Assembly: GCF_003054555.1 (NCBI RefSeq)
Contig: NZ_CP026304.1
Coordinates: 7,130,001-7,194,000, forward strand
Source of the DNA: Streptomyces lunaelactis
GTDB taxonomy: Bacteria; Actinomycetota; Actinomycetes; Streptomycetales; Streptomycetaceae
Length of the DNA: 64,000 bases
Direction of reading: 5' to 3'
Below the pieces are notes generated by a model. It worked only from the letters and a program-made list of their open reading frames with translations, was not told where the DNA came from and ran no database searches. Shown here piece after piece: positions 34,624-43,502 of the stretch. Within the stretch, counting starts at the first letter, position 1. The number at the start of each line of letters is the position of its first letter. A program made the position numbers and the translations under genes.

Positions 34624-34797
34624 GGGGAAGTCCGGGCGGCGTCGCGGGCCGATGGCTGTCGCCTGGCTGCGTTGTCGTCAGTCGCCGACGCTCCGCGTGG
34701 ACTCCTTCCTCCGCCTTGCCAGACTCGGCCCTCGACCCTCCCCCGTAGCCCTTCGGGCACGGGGGTGCCCCCACCTTCACCCACCCGGACTTCCCCG
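34624..34797. repeat. Intergenic element bounded by 14-bp inverted repeats (possible miniature element)
   Basis: The arms CGGGGAAGTCCGGG (34624-34637) and CCCGGACTTCCCCG (34784-34797) are perfect inverted copies 146 bases apart. The interior has no coding frame. It contains a hairpin CCCCCGT-A-GCCC-TTC-GGGC-ACGGGGG (34740-34765) that may terminate both converging genes. The element fills nearly the whole gap between convergent genes. From memory, similar stretches recur between Streptomyces genes. Confidence 0.6.
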
Positions 34798-34804
34798 ACA
34801 CCGC

Positions 34805-35872
34805 TTAGGCGACCAGCGCCGCGTACCCCGGGCGGATCACCTCGTCGATGAGCCGGCGCCGCTCCGGCAGCGGCAGGAACGCCGACTGGACCGCGGCGAC
34901 CGTGAACTCCTCGAAGACCTCGGGGCCGTAGCCGAAGGCATCCGCCATCTGCTGGAACTCCCGGCTCATGGTGGTGCCGGAGACCAGCCGGTTGTCCGTG
35001 TTGAGGGTGATACGGAAGCCGAGGCGGCGCAGCAGATCGATGGGGTGGCTTGCGTAGTCCTTCGCAGCACCCGTCTGGAGGTTGGAGGTCGGGCAGACCT
35101 CCAGGGCGATGCGGTTGTCGCGTACGTACGAGGCCAGGTGGCCCAGGTCCGCCGTGCCGTCGTCGTGCACCGTGATGTCGTCGGTGATGCGCACGCCGTG
35201 GCCGATCCGCTCGGCGCCGCAGATCTGGACCGCCTCGTGGATCGACTCGGCGCCCACCGCCTCGCCCGCGTGGATCGTGAAGTGGCAGTTGTGCCGCTTC
35301 AGATGCTGGAAGGCCGGGAGGTGGCGGGCCGGCGGATTGCCGATCTCGCCGCCCGCGATGTCGAATCCGGCCACTCCGCGGTCGCGATGCGCCACCGTCA
35401 ACTCGGCTATTTCCAGGGAGCGTTCGGTGTGGCGCATGCCGGTGAGCAGCGCGCGGACCGTGATCCGGCCGCCGCTGCGGCGCTCGCCCTCGCGGAATCC
35501 CGCGTTGACCGCCTCGACGACCTCGTCGAGTGTCAGACCGCGCTCCAGGTGCTGCTCGGGGGCGTACCGCACTTCGGCGTAGACGACTCCGTCCACCGCC
35601 AGGTCCTCCGCGCACTCCGCCGCGATCCGCTGCAGCGACTCGCGGGTCTGCATCACCGCGCAGGTGTGGGCGAAGGTCTCCAGGTAGCGCTCCAGCGAGC
35701 CGGAGTCCGCGGCGTCGCGAAACCAGACCGCGAGCGCGGCCGGGTCCTCGGTGGGCAGCTCGGTGTAGCCGCACTCCCGGGCGAGCTCGATGATCGTGGC
35801 GGGGCGCAGGCCGCCGTCCAGGTGGTCGTGGAGAACGGCCTTCGGTGCGCGGAGGATGTCAGACAAGTGCAT
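34805..35872 (-). CDS. add: Adenosine deaminase
   Basis: 355 residues, TIM-barrel zinc hydrolase converting adenosine to inosine. Motifs: HDHLDGGLRP (zinc His pair), HAGEAVGAES (catalytic Glu), HGVRITDD (zinc His) and TLNTDNRLVSG (zinc Asp). Length and motifs are normal. Adjacent upstream GntR regulator is on the same strand and may be functionally separate. Confidence 0.93.
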   Translation of the reverse strand: MHLSDILRAPKAVLHDHLDGGLRPATIIELARECGYTELPTEDPAALAVWFRDAADSGSLERYLETFAHTCAVMQTRESLQRIAAECAEDLAVDGVVYAEVRYAPEQHLERGLTLDEVVEAVNAGFREGERRSGGRITVRALLTGMRHTERSLEIAELTVAHRDRGVAGFDIAGGEIGNPPARHLPAFQHLKRHNCHFTIHAGEAVGAESIHEAVQICGAERIGHGVRITDDITVHDDGTADLGHLASYVRDNRIALEVCPTSNLQTGAAKDYASHPIDLLRRLGFRITLNTDNRLVSGTTMSREFQQMADAFGYGPEVFEEFTVAAVQSAFLPLPERRRLIDEVIRPGYAALVA

Positions 35873-35939
35873 GCGCCCGGAGTGTACGGCACGGCCGGGG
35901 ATCGTGCCGTGACGGGCGTCTCCCGTGCTCGCGCGGCGC

Positions 35940-36683
35940 TCAGTTCGACTGGAGTACGGGCATGGCGGGCGCCCCTGTGGGCAGCATGTGCTTGGCCGCC
36001 AGGATCGGGGTGTCCTCCACCCGTACCACCTGTGTGACCAGCACGGCGGGGGTGTCGGGCGCCCGGCCCAGCTGCTCTCCGCGCCGCTGCCCGAGCAGGG
36101 TCGCGGTCACCCCGCTGTGCGCCGTCAGTGCCACCCCGCGCGAGGTCGCGGTCAGCACCGCGAGCATCGAGGTGGCCGGGGCCGGGGCGGCCCGCAGTGC
36201 GGCGGCGAAGGCCGGATGCACCTCGTCCAGTACCTCTTCGGCCGCCGCCCACTCCTGGCTGAGCGCCGCCGCCGTACCCTCCCCGGCCAGCAGGGACTCC
36301 CAGAACCGCAGCTCCGCCCTGGCCGGCGCCAGCAGATGCTGGGTGGTGAAGTCGGTGGGCTCCTCCACGGCGCGCAGCAGGGGCCGGACCCGGAGCGGGG
36401 AGCCGGCGGACAGCAGCTCCTCCAGCGGCTGGATGTGTTCGTAACCACGCCTCGGCGGACGGTCGTTGACGGTCCGGCCGACCCCGCGCCGTACCGACAG
36501 GAGCCCGTCCTCCTGGAGCAGCAGCAGGGCCTCGCGGAGGGCGGGCCGGCTGACCCCCAGCTCGGTCGCGAGCCTGGGCTCGGAGGGGAGCGTGGAGCCC
36601 GGCGGATAGGTGCCTTCGTGGATGGCGTCCGCGATCCGCTCGTACAGAACGACGACCGGCCTCCGCTGCGCGCTGACTGCCAC
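35940..36683 (-). CDS. GntR-family transcriptional regulator (UTRA/HutC type)
   Basis: 247 residues: winged helix YERIADAIHEGTYPPGSTLP and LGVSRPALREALLLL, then a C-terminal UTRA-type ligand domain (~100-247, ending ILAAKHMLPTGAPAMPVLQS). GTG start preceded by GAGGAGG. A palindromic operator candidate lies 56 bases upstream. Confidence 0.9.
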   Translation of the reverse strand: MAVSAQRRPVVVLYERIADAIHEGTYPPGSTLPSEPRLATELGVSRPALREALLLLQEDGLLSVRRGVGRTVNDRPPRRGYEHIQPLEELLSAGSPLRVRPLLRAVEEPTDFTTQHLLAPARAELRFWESLLAGEGTAAALSQEWAAAEEVLDEVHPAFAAALRAAPAPATSMLAVLTATSRGVALTAHSGVTATLLGQRRGEQLGRAPDTPAVLVTQVVRVEDTPILAAKHMLPTGAPAMPVLQSN

Positions 36684-36738
36684 TGATCCTCCTCGGCTCA
36701 CTGTCAGCAAGTTATGCGAGGCCACTGTCCACGCGCTA

Positions 36739-36751
36739 CTTGTCTGACAAG
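36739..36751. promoter_or_regulatory. GntR-type operator candidate CTTGTC-T-GACAAG
   Basis: A perfect 13-base palindrome upstream of the GntR-family gene. It matches the general GntR operator form GT-N3-AC (TTGTCTGACAA). Autoregulation is the simplest reading. Confidence 0.5.
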
Positions 36752-36867
36752 GTGGCGTCGGCACAGTTCGCCCACCACGGGCGGGCAGCCACCGACGGGC
36801 GACACGGCTCACCCGTACGGCCCGTTCCACCGCCCGCAGGGGACCAGGATCCGTTCATCCTGGTCCC

Positions 36868-37110
36868 ATGAGTCCCAAGGAAGCATCGAGCAGAGCGAAG
36901 GGCGGCGTCAGCGGCCGGTTCACGCCGGCCAGGATCATCGTGATCGTGATCGCGATCCTGGCGGTCGTCTTCATCTTCGAGAACACCCGCCACGTCAAAG
37001 TCCGGCTCCTGATCCCCGAAGTGACCATGCCGCTGTACTTGAGCTTCCTCGCGATGTTCGTGATCGGCGTCCTGTGCGGCTGGTTCCTCTTCCGCAGGCG
37101 CGCCAGGTGA
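36868..37110 (+). CDS. LapA-family small membrane protein
   Basis: 80 residues with two membrane helices (IIVIVIAILAVVFIFEN and LSFLAMFVIGVLCGWFLF) and a positively charged N-terminus and end. The central NTRHVKVRLLI fits the LapA (lipopolysaccharide assembly protein A) domain; in Gram-positives the role is unknown. Confidence 0.8.
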   Translation: MSPKEASSRAKGGVSGRFTPARIIVIVIAILAVVFIFENTRHVKVRLLIPEVTMPLYLSFLAMFVIGVLCGWFLFRRRAR

Positions 37111-37122
37111 GAACGCCCGGCC

Positions 37123-37290
37123 TCAGCGGCCCTTGCAGTTGATCTTCATCGTGTCCATGTCAGTCACCGTCGGGCGCAGCTCGCGGATCCGATCGTGGCC
37201 GCCTTTGCCGAAGACTGACCCGTAGAGCCCCTGGTCACCCCGGAGCCCACCGTGTTCCATGGTCACCGGGGTGCCGGCCACAAGGAGCTG
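37123..37290 (-). pseudogene. C-terminal remnant of an unidentified protein
   Basis: About 55 residues read like coding sequence on the minus strand (CRQLLVAGTPVTMEHGG, RIRELRPTVTDMDTMKINC) and then a stop. Further 5' the frame runs into the antisense of the next gene and loses protein-like composition. Interpreted as the tail of a gene truncated when the plus-strand gene next to it arrived or expanded. Confidence 0.35.
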
Positions 37291-37322
37291 CCGGCAGCCC
37301 GCGCGAGCGAAGCGAGGTTGCC

Positions 37323-39293
37323 TTGGCCACGACCGTGCGGCGTACTGTCCTGACCCTGCCCGCAGCCACCGTGGGACCGCCGAACCCGCTGCCCGCCCTG
37401 CGGCCGCTGGACGAGACGCACTCCCTCGACGAGCGCGCCAGGCAGGGGCTGCCGCGCGACATGGCACGGCAGATCGGATACGAGCCGCTGCGCACCCTGC
37501 TGCCGGTGCGGGTGCTCGACGGATACGGCCGTGAGCGCACACCGACCCGCCTCGACGCCATCGTGATCGAGAACGAACGGCTGCGGGCCACCGTACTGCC
37601 GGGCCTCGGCGGCCGAATCCACTCGCTGCACCACAAGCCGGCCGGGCGTGAACTCCTCTACCGCAACCCGGTGTTCCAGCCCGCCGACTTCGCGCTCAAC
37701 GGCGCCTGGTTCTCCGGCGGCATCGAGTGGAACATCGGCGCGACCGGCCACACGACACTCTCCTGCGCCCCGCTGCACGCCGCCCTCGTTCCCGCCCCCG
37801 ACGGCGGCGAGATGGTCCGGCTCTGGGAGTGGGAGCGGCTGCGCGATCTGCCGTTCCAGGTCGATCTGTGGCTGCCCGCCGACTCGGACTTCCTCCATGT
37901 CGGCGTACGGATCCGCAATCCGCACGAGCGGCCCGCGCCCGTCTATTGGTGGTCCAACATCGCCGTCGAGGAGCATGAGTCGACGCGGGTGATCGCACCC
38001 GCCGACGAGGCCTGGCACTTTGGCTACGAGCGCAGCCTGCGCCGGGTGCCGGTGCCGGACTTCCAGGGCGCGGACCGTACGTACCCGCTGCGCAGCGAAT
38101 ACCCCGCGGACTACTTCTACGACGTCCCGGCCGAGGCGCGTAAGTGGATCGCATCCCTCGACGAGGGCGGTCGGGGCCTGGTCCAGACGTCGACCGACAT
38201 CCTGCGCGGCCGCAAGCTCTTCCTCTGGGGCTCGGGGCGCGGCGGCCGCCGCTGGCAGGACTGGCTGACCGAGCCGGGCACGACCGGATACGCCGAGATC
38301 CAGGCCGGACTCGCCCGCACCCAGCTCGAGCACATACGCCTGGACGGGGGCGAGGAGTTCAGCTGGCTGGAGTCGTACGGAGCCCTCGCCGCCGACGCCG
38401 CGACGGTGCACGGCGACGACTGGAGCGCGGCCCGCGCGGAGGTCGGGTCGCGGCTGTCCGAGGCCCTGCCCCGCGCGGCGGTGGACGCCGCGTACGAGGC
38501 GTGGCGCCCCTACGCGGACGCCGAACCGGCCGAGACGCTCGCCACCGGATCCGGCTGGGGCGCGCTCGAAGTGCTGCGCGAAGGACACAAGCTGCCCGGC
38601 ACCCCCTTCGACGAGTCGACGCTCGGCGAGGAGCAGGCGCCCTGGCGGGAGTTGCTGCGGACCGGTGTCTTCCCGGAGCCCCGCCGGGTCACCCCGCCCG
38701 GACCCTCGCTCGTCGCACCGCACTGGCGCGACATGCTGGAGACGGCCCCCGCCGATCCGCTGGCCGAGTACCACCTCGGCGTCGCCCAGTGGCACGCCGG
38801 CGACCTCGCCCAGGCCGTGCGCAGCTGGGAACGCGGCCTCGAACTCGCCCCCTCCCGCTGGCCGTTGCTCCGCTGCCTCGCCGTCGCCGACCAGCAGGGC
38901 GGCAATGCCGAGCGGGCCGCGGAGCGGTATGCCGAGGCCTTCGACGACCTGTGCGAGGAGCGCCGCGACGACGGCGATTCCTGGACGGCGGCGACGGTGG
39001 CCCTCGGCCGGGAGGCGATCGCGGCACTGCTCGCCGTACGCCGCACCGCCGAGGCCCGCGACGTCTGGTCCCGGCTGCGTCCGTCGGTACTGGAGCGCGG
39101 CCGCTTCCGGCTGATCGACGCCCAACTGCTGCTCGCCGAGGGGCGGGCGGCGGAAGCCCGCGCCGTGTTCGACGCGGGCTTCGAGGTCGCGGACCTGCGC
39201 GAGGGCGCGGAGATCCTGGGCGAGGTGTGGTCGGCACTCACTGACGAGCCGCTGCCGGACGCGTACGACTACCGGATGCGGCCGCAGAGCTGA
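37323..39293 (+). CDS. DUF5107-domain protein with TPR-like C-terminus
   Basis: 656 residues, TTG start with a GAGG-type site; a start within the first 50 residues is also possible. Residues ~50-330 look like the galactose-mutarotase-like beta-sandwich DUF5107 (LGGRIHSLHHKPAGRELLYRN, VYWWSNIAVEEHESTRVI). The C-terminal half has TPR-like helices (YHLGVAQWHAGDLAQAVRSW). Probably carbohydrate-related. Followed by a strong terminator. Confidence 0.75.
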   Translation: MATTVRRTVLTLPAATVGPPNPLPALRPLDETHSLDERARQGLPRDMARQIGYEPLRTLLPVRVLDGYGRERTPTRLDAIVIENERLRATVLPGLGGRIHSLHHKPAGRELLYRNPVFQPADFALNGAWFSGGIEWNIGATGHTTLSCAPLHAALVPAPDGGEMVRLWEWERLRDLPFQVDLWLPADSDFLHVGVRIRNPHERPAPVYWWSNIAVEEHESTRVIAPADEAWHFGYERSLRRVPVPDFQGADRTYPLRSEYPADYFYDVPAEARKWIASLDEGGRGLVQTSTDILRGRKLFLWGSGRGGRRWQDWLTEPGTTGYAEIQAGLARTQLEHIRLDGGEEFSWLESYGALAADAATVHGDDWSAARAEVGSRLSEALPRAAVDAAYEAWRPYADAEPAETLATGSGWGALEVLREGHKLPGTPFDESTLGEEQAPWRELLRTGVFPEPRRVTPPGPSLVAPHWRDMLETAPADPLAEYHLGVAQWHAGDLAQAVRSWERGLELAPSRWPLLRCLAVADQQGGNAERAAERYAEAFDDLCEERRDDGDSWTAATVALGREAIAALLAVRRTAEARDVWSRLRPSVLERGRFRLIDAQLLLAEGRAAEARAVFDAGFEVADLREGAEILGEVWSALTDEPLPDAYDYRMRPQS

Positions 39294-39299
39294 GGCGCT

Positions 39300-39328
39300 C
39301 TCGGGCCTGAGGGACTCTCAGGCCCGAG
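39300..39328. terminator. Hairpin terminator
   Basis: Perfect 12-bp stem CTCGGGCCTGAG / CTCAGGCCCGAG with a 5-base loop, 7 bases after the DUF5107 stop. Convergent with the VOC gene. Confidence 0.85.
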
Positions 39329-39388
39329 GGGGCGTCCGGCGCGGGTTCGCCACGCGTGTGCACGTTGCCAACGAGGTTGCGCGCGCGG

Positions 39389-39742
39389 TCATTCGGCCGT
39401 CTTGCGGTCGACGTACTCGAAGACCGACCCGTCGGGGTGGACGGCGATCAGATTGCGGCCCGCCGGCGTCGCCACCGGACCAGCGATGATCCGGGCGCCG
39501 ACCTCGGCGAGCGTGGCGTACGCGTCGTCCACGTCCTTCACCGCGATCGTCGCCGTCACCTTGCGCAGCACCTCCAGCTCCGACACCGGGCCGCTCATCA
39601 GCAGGAAGCAGCCGACCGCGGCGGCCGAGACGCCGGCGCGCTCGAAGCGCAGTGGCGTGGCGCCGGTGAGACGTTCGTAGAAGGCCACCGAGGCATCCAG
39701 GTCGTCGACGCAGATACGCAGCGTGGTTCCGAGGATCTCCAT
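39389..39742 (-). CDS. VOC (glyoxalase/bleomycin resistance-like) family protein
   Basis: 117 residues with two beta-alpha-beta-beta-beta repeats. Typical VOC segments are RICVDDLDASVAFYERLTGA, TIAVKDVDDAYATLAEVGAR and HPDGSVFEYVD (metal-ligand Glu position). Function not predictable. Confidence 0.85.
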   Translation of the reverse strand: MEILGTTLRICVDDLDASVAFYERLTGATPLRFERAGVSAAAVGCFLLMSGPVSELEVLRKVTATIAVKDVDDAYATLAEVGARIIAGPVATPAGRNLIAVHPDGSVFEYVDRKTAE

Positions 39743-39824
39743 ACGGGCGACCTTAGTTCGGGGTCGCGGATGACGAAATCGGTTGCCCGATACGCGTACG
39801 TCCCAGGCCCATTTCTCGCGCCCA

Positions 39825-39860
39825 GCACATCGTTCAGGCCCGGCACATCGTTCAGGCCCG
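39825..39860. repeat. 18-bp perfect tandem duplication at a stop codon
   Basis: Two copies of GCACATCGTTCAGGCCCG back to back. The second copy contains the stop codon of the methyltransferase gene (39852-39854). The duplication lies just outside the protein and does not change it. Confidence 0.6.
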
Positions 39861-40661
39861 GCAGATCACCTCGCCGTGCGGAACCATGAACCAGGCGTCG
39901 TCCTGGCTGCCCCACTCCCGCCAGGCGTCGGCGATCGCCGCCAGTTGCCCGGCCGAGGCGTGGCCGCCCTCGACCGCGAGCTTCGCGTACACCGACGCGG
40001 TCGTACGGTCCGCCCACAGACCGCTCCACCACGCGCGCTCGGCCGGCGTGGCGAAACACCACGTGGCGGCCGTGGCGGTGATATCGGTGAAGCCGGCGGC
40101 ACGGGCCCAGGACAGCAGCCGGCGGCCGGCGTCGGGCTCACCGCCGTTCGCGCGCGCCACCCGCTGGTACAGGTGCTGCCACTCGTCCAGGGCCGGGATC
40201 GCGGGGAACCAGGTGAACGCGCCGTAGTCGCTGTCGCGTGCCGCGACGATGCCGCCGGGCCGGCAGACGCGCCGCATCTCGCGCAGCGCGCGCACCGGAT
40301 CGCCGACATGCTGCAGCACCTGGTGGGCGTGGACGACGTCGAAGGAGTCGTCGGGGAATTCCAGTGCGTGGACATCGGCGACCGCGAAGCGGACATTGTC
40401 CAGACCGCGTCCGGCGGCGGTCCCGCGCGCCTGGTGCAGTACGTCCTCGGCGGCGTCGACCGCGGTCACCTGCCCCGGCGCGACCAGCTCGGCCAGATCG
40501 GCGGTGATGGTCCCTGGGCCGCAGCCCACGTCCAACACTTCCAGGCCCGGGTGGAGTTCACCGATGAGATACGCCGCCGAGTTGGCGGCGGTCCGCCAGC
40601 GGTGCGAGCGCAACACGGACTCGTGGTGCCCGTGGGTGTAGACGGCGGTCCCCTTCGGCAT
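39852..40661 (-). CDS. Class I SAM-dependent methyltransferase
   Basis: 269 residues. Motif I EVLDVGCGPGTITADLAEL, then VTAVDAAEDVLHQAR, and FDVVHAHQVLQHVGDPVRAL as post-motif. Similar to UbiE-type small-molecule methyltransferases; substrate unknown. Start supported by AGAAGGAG. Upstream tandem GNAT gene is on the same strand. Confidence 0.88.
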   Translation of the reverse strand: MPKGTAVYTHGHHESVLRSHRWRTAANSAAYLIGELHPGLEVLDVGCGPGTITADLAELVAPGQVTAVDAAEDVLHQARGTAAGRGLDNVRFAVADVHALEFPDDSFDVVHAHQVLQHVGDPVRALREMRRVCRPGGIVAARDSDYGAFTWFPAIPALDEWQHLYQRVARANGGEPDAGRRLLSWARAAGFTDITATAATWCFATPAERAWWSGLWADRTTASVYAKLAVEGGHASAGQLAAIADAWREWGSQDDAWFMVPHGEVICRA

Positions 40662-40743
40662 GCCGGACTCCTTCTCCGTGAAGCGGGTACGGCAACGGTA
40701 CGCCGATGTTCCGCATATCGAGACCTGAGTCTTGCAATATGGA

Positions 40744-41787
40744 CTACGCGAGGTCCGGACCGGGAACCGAAGCCACGGCAAGCCTCCCCTCCCACCGCAC
40801 CTCGCCGTCCTGCACCCGGTCGGTGGGGGTGAGCCCCGCCGCCGCGGCGACGGCCGCGGAGGCGAGGTGGTCCGGGTGCACATGGGCGACGGCGGTGTGC
40901 ACCGGCTGCCGGGCGAGCCAGCCGACGAGTCCGCGCGCCGCTTCGGTGGCGATGCCCCGGCCCTGCCAGTCCGTGCCGACCAGCCACGCGATCTCGGCGG
41001 TGCGGCCGCGTCCCGCGAGGCCGACCGTCGCCTGGACGGTGCCCGTGAGGCAGGACTCGGCTTCCAGGCTGATGACCCAGTTGCACCAGGACACGGTCGG
41101 ATCGGGCGCGCCCGCCAGCATGCGGGCATAGCGCGAGCGCAGAGCGCCGGGAGTATCGGGCTCGCCGCCGATGAACGTGTGCAGCGCCGGGTCGGCGAGG
41201 ACCGTGGCCATCTCCCGCGCGTGCTCGACGGTGAGCGGCAGCAGGACGAGCCGGTCGGTGCGGATGGGCTCGGCCACGACGGGGCCGAGAAGCGGGAGTT
41301 GATAGCGAAGCTTGATCTGCGGGCGACCGCCGGTCGTATCCACCTCGACGGCGCCGTCCGGGCGCCAGCCGGCCGCCTCGTAGAAGCGCCGGGCGCGCTC
41401 GTTGGCCTCCAGCACCCACAGGGACGCCCGGGTGCGGCCGGCCGCGGTGAGTTCCTGGACGACGGCCGCCAGCAGACGCCGGCCGACTCCGGTACCCCAC
41501 ACCTCGGGCAGCGAGTACAGCGCGCCGATCTCAGCGGTGCCCGCGGTCCGGCCCGGTGCGTAACCGGCGAAGGCGACGATCCCCTCATCGGTCTCGGCGA
41601 CCAGCACCCCCGCGGCGGGCCGGCGCGGTTCGGTGAGCCGTCCCGCCCAGGCCAGCGCCTCCCGCGCGGGGTCGAGCGCGTCGAGATGCCGCTGCGGTAC
41701 GAGACCGGGGAACGCCGCCTGCCAGGACCGTACGTGGACCGCGGCGATCCCGGCCGCGTCAGGGGTGAGCGCACGGCGGATCTGCAT
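40744..41787 (-). CDS. Tandem GNAT acetyltransferase (two domains)
   Basis: 347 residues, two GNAT domains in one chain. Domain 1 (~1-165) has EVWGTGVGRRLLAAVV and LWVLEANERARRFYEAAGW. Domain 2 (~170-347) is RimJ-like: TDRLVLLPLTVEHAREMATV, then IAWLVGTDWQGRGIATEAA. Both acetyl-CoA sites look intact. Such double-GNAT proteins are known in Streptomyces and include antibiotic-resistance and regulatory members, but there is no specific cue here. Confidence 0.85.
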   Translation of the reverse strand: MQIRRALTPDAAGIAAVHVRSWQAAFPGLVPQRHLDALDPAREALAWAGRLTEPRRPAAGVLVAETDEGIVAFAGYAPGRTAGTAEIGALYSLPEVWGTGVGRRLLAAVVQELTAAGRTRASLWVLEANERARRFYEAAGWRPDGAVEVDTTGGRPQIKLRYQLPLLGPVVAEPIRTDRLVLLPLTVEHAREMATVLADPALHTFIGGEPDTPGALRSRYARMLAGAPDPTVSWCNWVISLEAESCLTGTVQATVGLAGRGRTAEIAWLVGTDWQGRGIATEAARGLVGWLARQPVHTAVAHVHPDHLASAAVAAAAGLTPTDRVQDGEVRWEGRLAVASVPGPDLA

Positions 41788-41885
41788 GGCCTCATGGTGC
41801 GGGAAGCGGCCCGGCCCCGTCGATCAGGTTTCGACGGAGCCGCCGTCCTCGAGGCGGGATTTGTCAGACACGGCCTAGAGCCGGC

Positions 41886-43385
41886 CTAGAGCAGAGCCTG
41901 CGGGCGGTAGACCGTGAGCGCCTCCAGGGCCTTGTCCACGACCAGCTCCCGCGGGGCTTCGGCCACTTCACCGTCGTACGCCAGCGGGGTCCCCGGCGCG
42001 AGCCCGCTGATCCGCAGCTGCCGCAGCTTCTGCGCCGCGTGTACCGGTGAGCGGCTCAGCGGTCCTGCCAGCGCCGCGGCCAGCAGCCGCAGCCCCGGCC
42101 AGCGGCCGCCGTGCACCACCCGGACATCCAGCAGACCGTTCGCCAGATCGAGGCGGTGGCCCGGCGTCGGGCCCATCCGCTCGTAGATGCCGTTCCCCGC
42201 GAACAGCAGCCACATGGGGCGGTGCCTGCCCTGGACCTCGGCCTCCAGCGGGTGCTCGCCGCGCAGGACCAGCGCCGCCGCCAGCACACCGGCCGGCCAG
42301 CCGCCGATGCGCGGCGACCAGTGCTCCCGGATCCGTACGAGCTCCGGATAGACGCCCAGGCTGAAGGTGTTGAGGAAGTGGCCCGTGCCGCCGTCCGGGC
42401 CCGGGGTGAAGCGTCCCAGGTCGACCCGGACCGCGTCACCGGCCGCGATGGCCCGGCAGGTGTCGTCGACCGACTCGATGCCCAGGTCGTACGCGAAGTG
42501 GTTGAGCGTGCCACCGGGGAAGACGGCCAGCGGCACACCGTGCGCGGCGGCGACGGACGCCGCCAGGCTGATCGTTCCGTCGCCGCCGAGGATGCCCAGT
42601 GCGCGGCAGCGGCCCACCGCCTTCCCGAGCTCCGCGGGCAGCTCGTCGGGTGTGCACTCCACGACCTCCGCGAGCGGCAGTGCCTCGCGCACCACCGGCA
42701 CGGCGGCGTCCGCGGAGCCCGCCTGCCGGTTGACCACGACCACCAGATCCTCGCCGTCGGGCAGTACGGGGGCATCGGCGTGCGGCCTGCCCGGCGGGGG
42801 CAGCTGCGACCTGGTCGGCACGACCCCGCGTACCGCGAATGCCACGCCCACCCCCAGCGCCGCTCCCACCAGCACATCGCTCGGATAGTGCGCGCCCGTG
42901 TAGACGCGCGAGAGCGCGACCGCGGCGGCCACCGGAGCCACCACCGCGCCCCAGCTCCTGGACTCCAGGGCGACCCCCGTCGCGAAGGCCGCGGCCGATG
43001 CGGCGTGCCCGGAGGGGAAGGATGTGGTGAACGGCTGCCTTTTCAGCCGCCTTATCACCGGGACCGCGTCGAGCACCGGCCGCGCTCTGCGTACCGAACG
43101 CTTGCCGACGGTGTTGATGGTGGCTGAAGCGACCGCGAGGGACGCGATACCGCGTACGGCGGCCCGCCGCGAGCGCGCCCCGCGCCCCAGCGCCACCATG
43201 CCGGCGGCCGCCCCGAACCACAGCAGCCCGTGGTTGGCGCTGCGGCTCAGCCGTGGCAGCACCGGCTCGGCGCCGGGCCACTCCCGGTCGGCGACGGCGT
43301 GCAGCACGCGCCGGTCCCAGCCGCTGAGCAGCGCCGCGATCCGGGCACGGACCTGCGGATTTGTCTGTGCGTAAGCGTCGGACAT
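41886..43385 (-). CDS. PAP2 phosphatase-diacylglycerol kinase fusion
   Basis: 499 residues. N-terminal PAP2 domain with K-x6-R-P (KRSVRRARP), PSGH and SRVYTGAHYPSD, all catalytic elements present, in membrane helices. The C-terminal DAG/sphingosine-kinase-type catalytic domain has GILGGDGTISL and FPGGTLNHFAYD. The pair could interconvert phosphatidic acid and diacylglycerol in one protein, or act on isoprenoid/undecaprenyl lipids. ATG at MSDAYAQTN selected; 117 bases separate it from the divergent sulfite-oxidase-like gene. Confidence 0.88.
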   Translation of the reverse strand: MSDAYAQTNPQVRARIAALLSGWDRRVLHAVADREWPGAEPVLPRLSRSANHGLLWFGAAAGMVALGRGARSRRAAVRGIASLAVASATINTVGKRSVRRARPVLDAVPVIRRLKRQPFTTSFPSGHAASAAAFATGVALESRSWGAVVAPVAAAVALSRVYTGAHYPSDVLVGAALGVGVAFAVRGVVPTRSQLPPPGRPHADAPVLPDGEDLVVVVNRQAGSADAAVPVVREALPLAEVVECTPDELPAELGKAVGRCRALGILGGDGTISLAASVAAAHGVPLAVFPGGTLNHFAYDLGIESVDDTCRAIAAGDAVRVDLGRFTPGPDGGTGHFLNTFSLGVYPELVRIREHWSPRIGGWPAGVLAAALVLRGEHPLEAEVQGRHRPMWLLFAGNGIYERMGPTPGHRLDLANGLLDVRVVHGGRWPGLRLLAAALAGPLSRSPVHAAQKLRQLRISGLAPGTPLAYDGEVAEAPRELVVDKALEALTVYRPQALL

Positions 43386-43502
43386 GTTTCGCGGGTACCC
43401 CGTGGACGCGACCGCCACGCGGAAAGTGAAGTATCGGCCACAGCCACGCCGGGGTCACGGGAACCTCCTGCCTGCCGCCTGCCGAGACCTAGGATCACGG
43501 AC

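Noticed and set aside
34588..34804. Small gene between S66 peptidase and adenosine deaminase
   Set aside because: Interior of the inverted-repeat element has no coding character.
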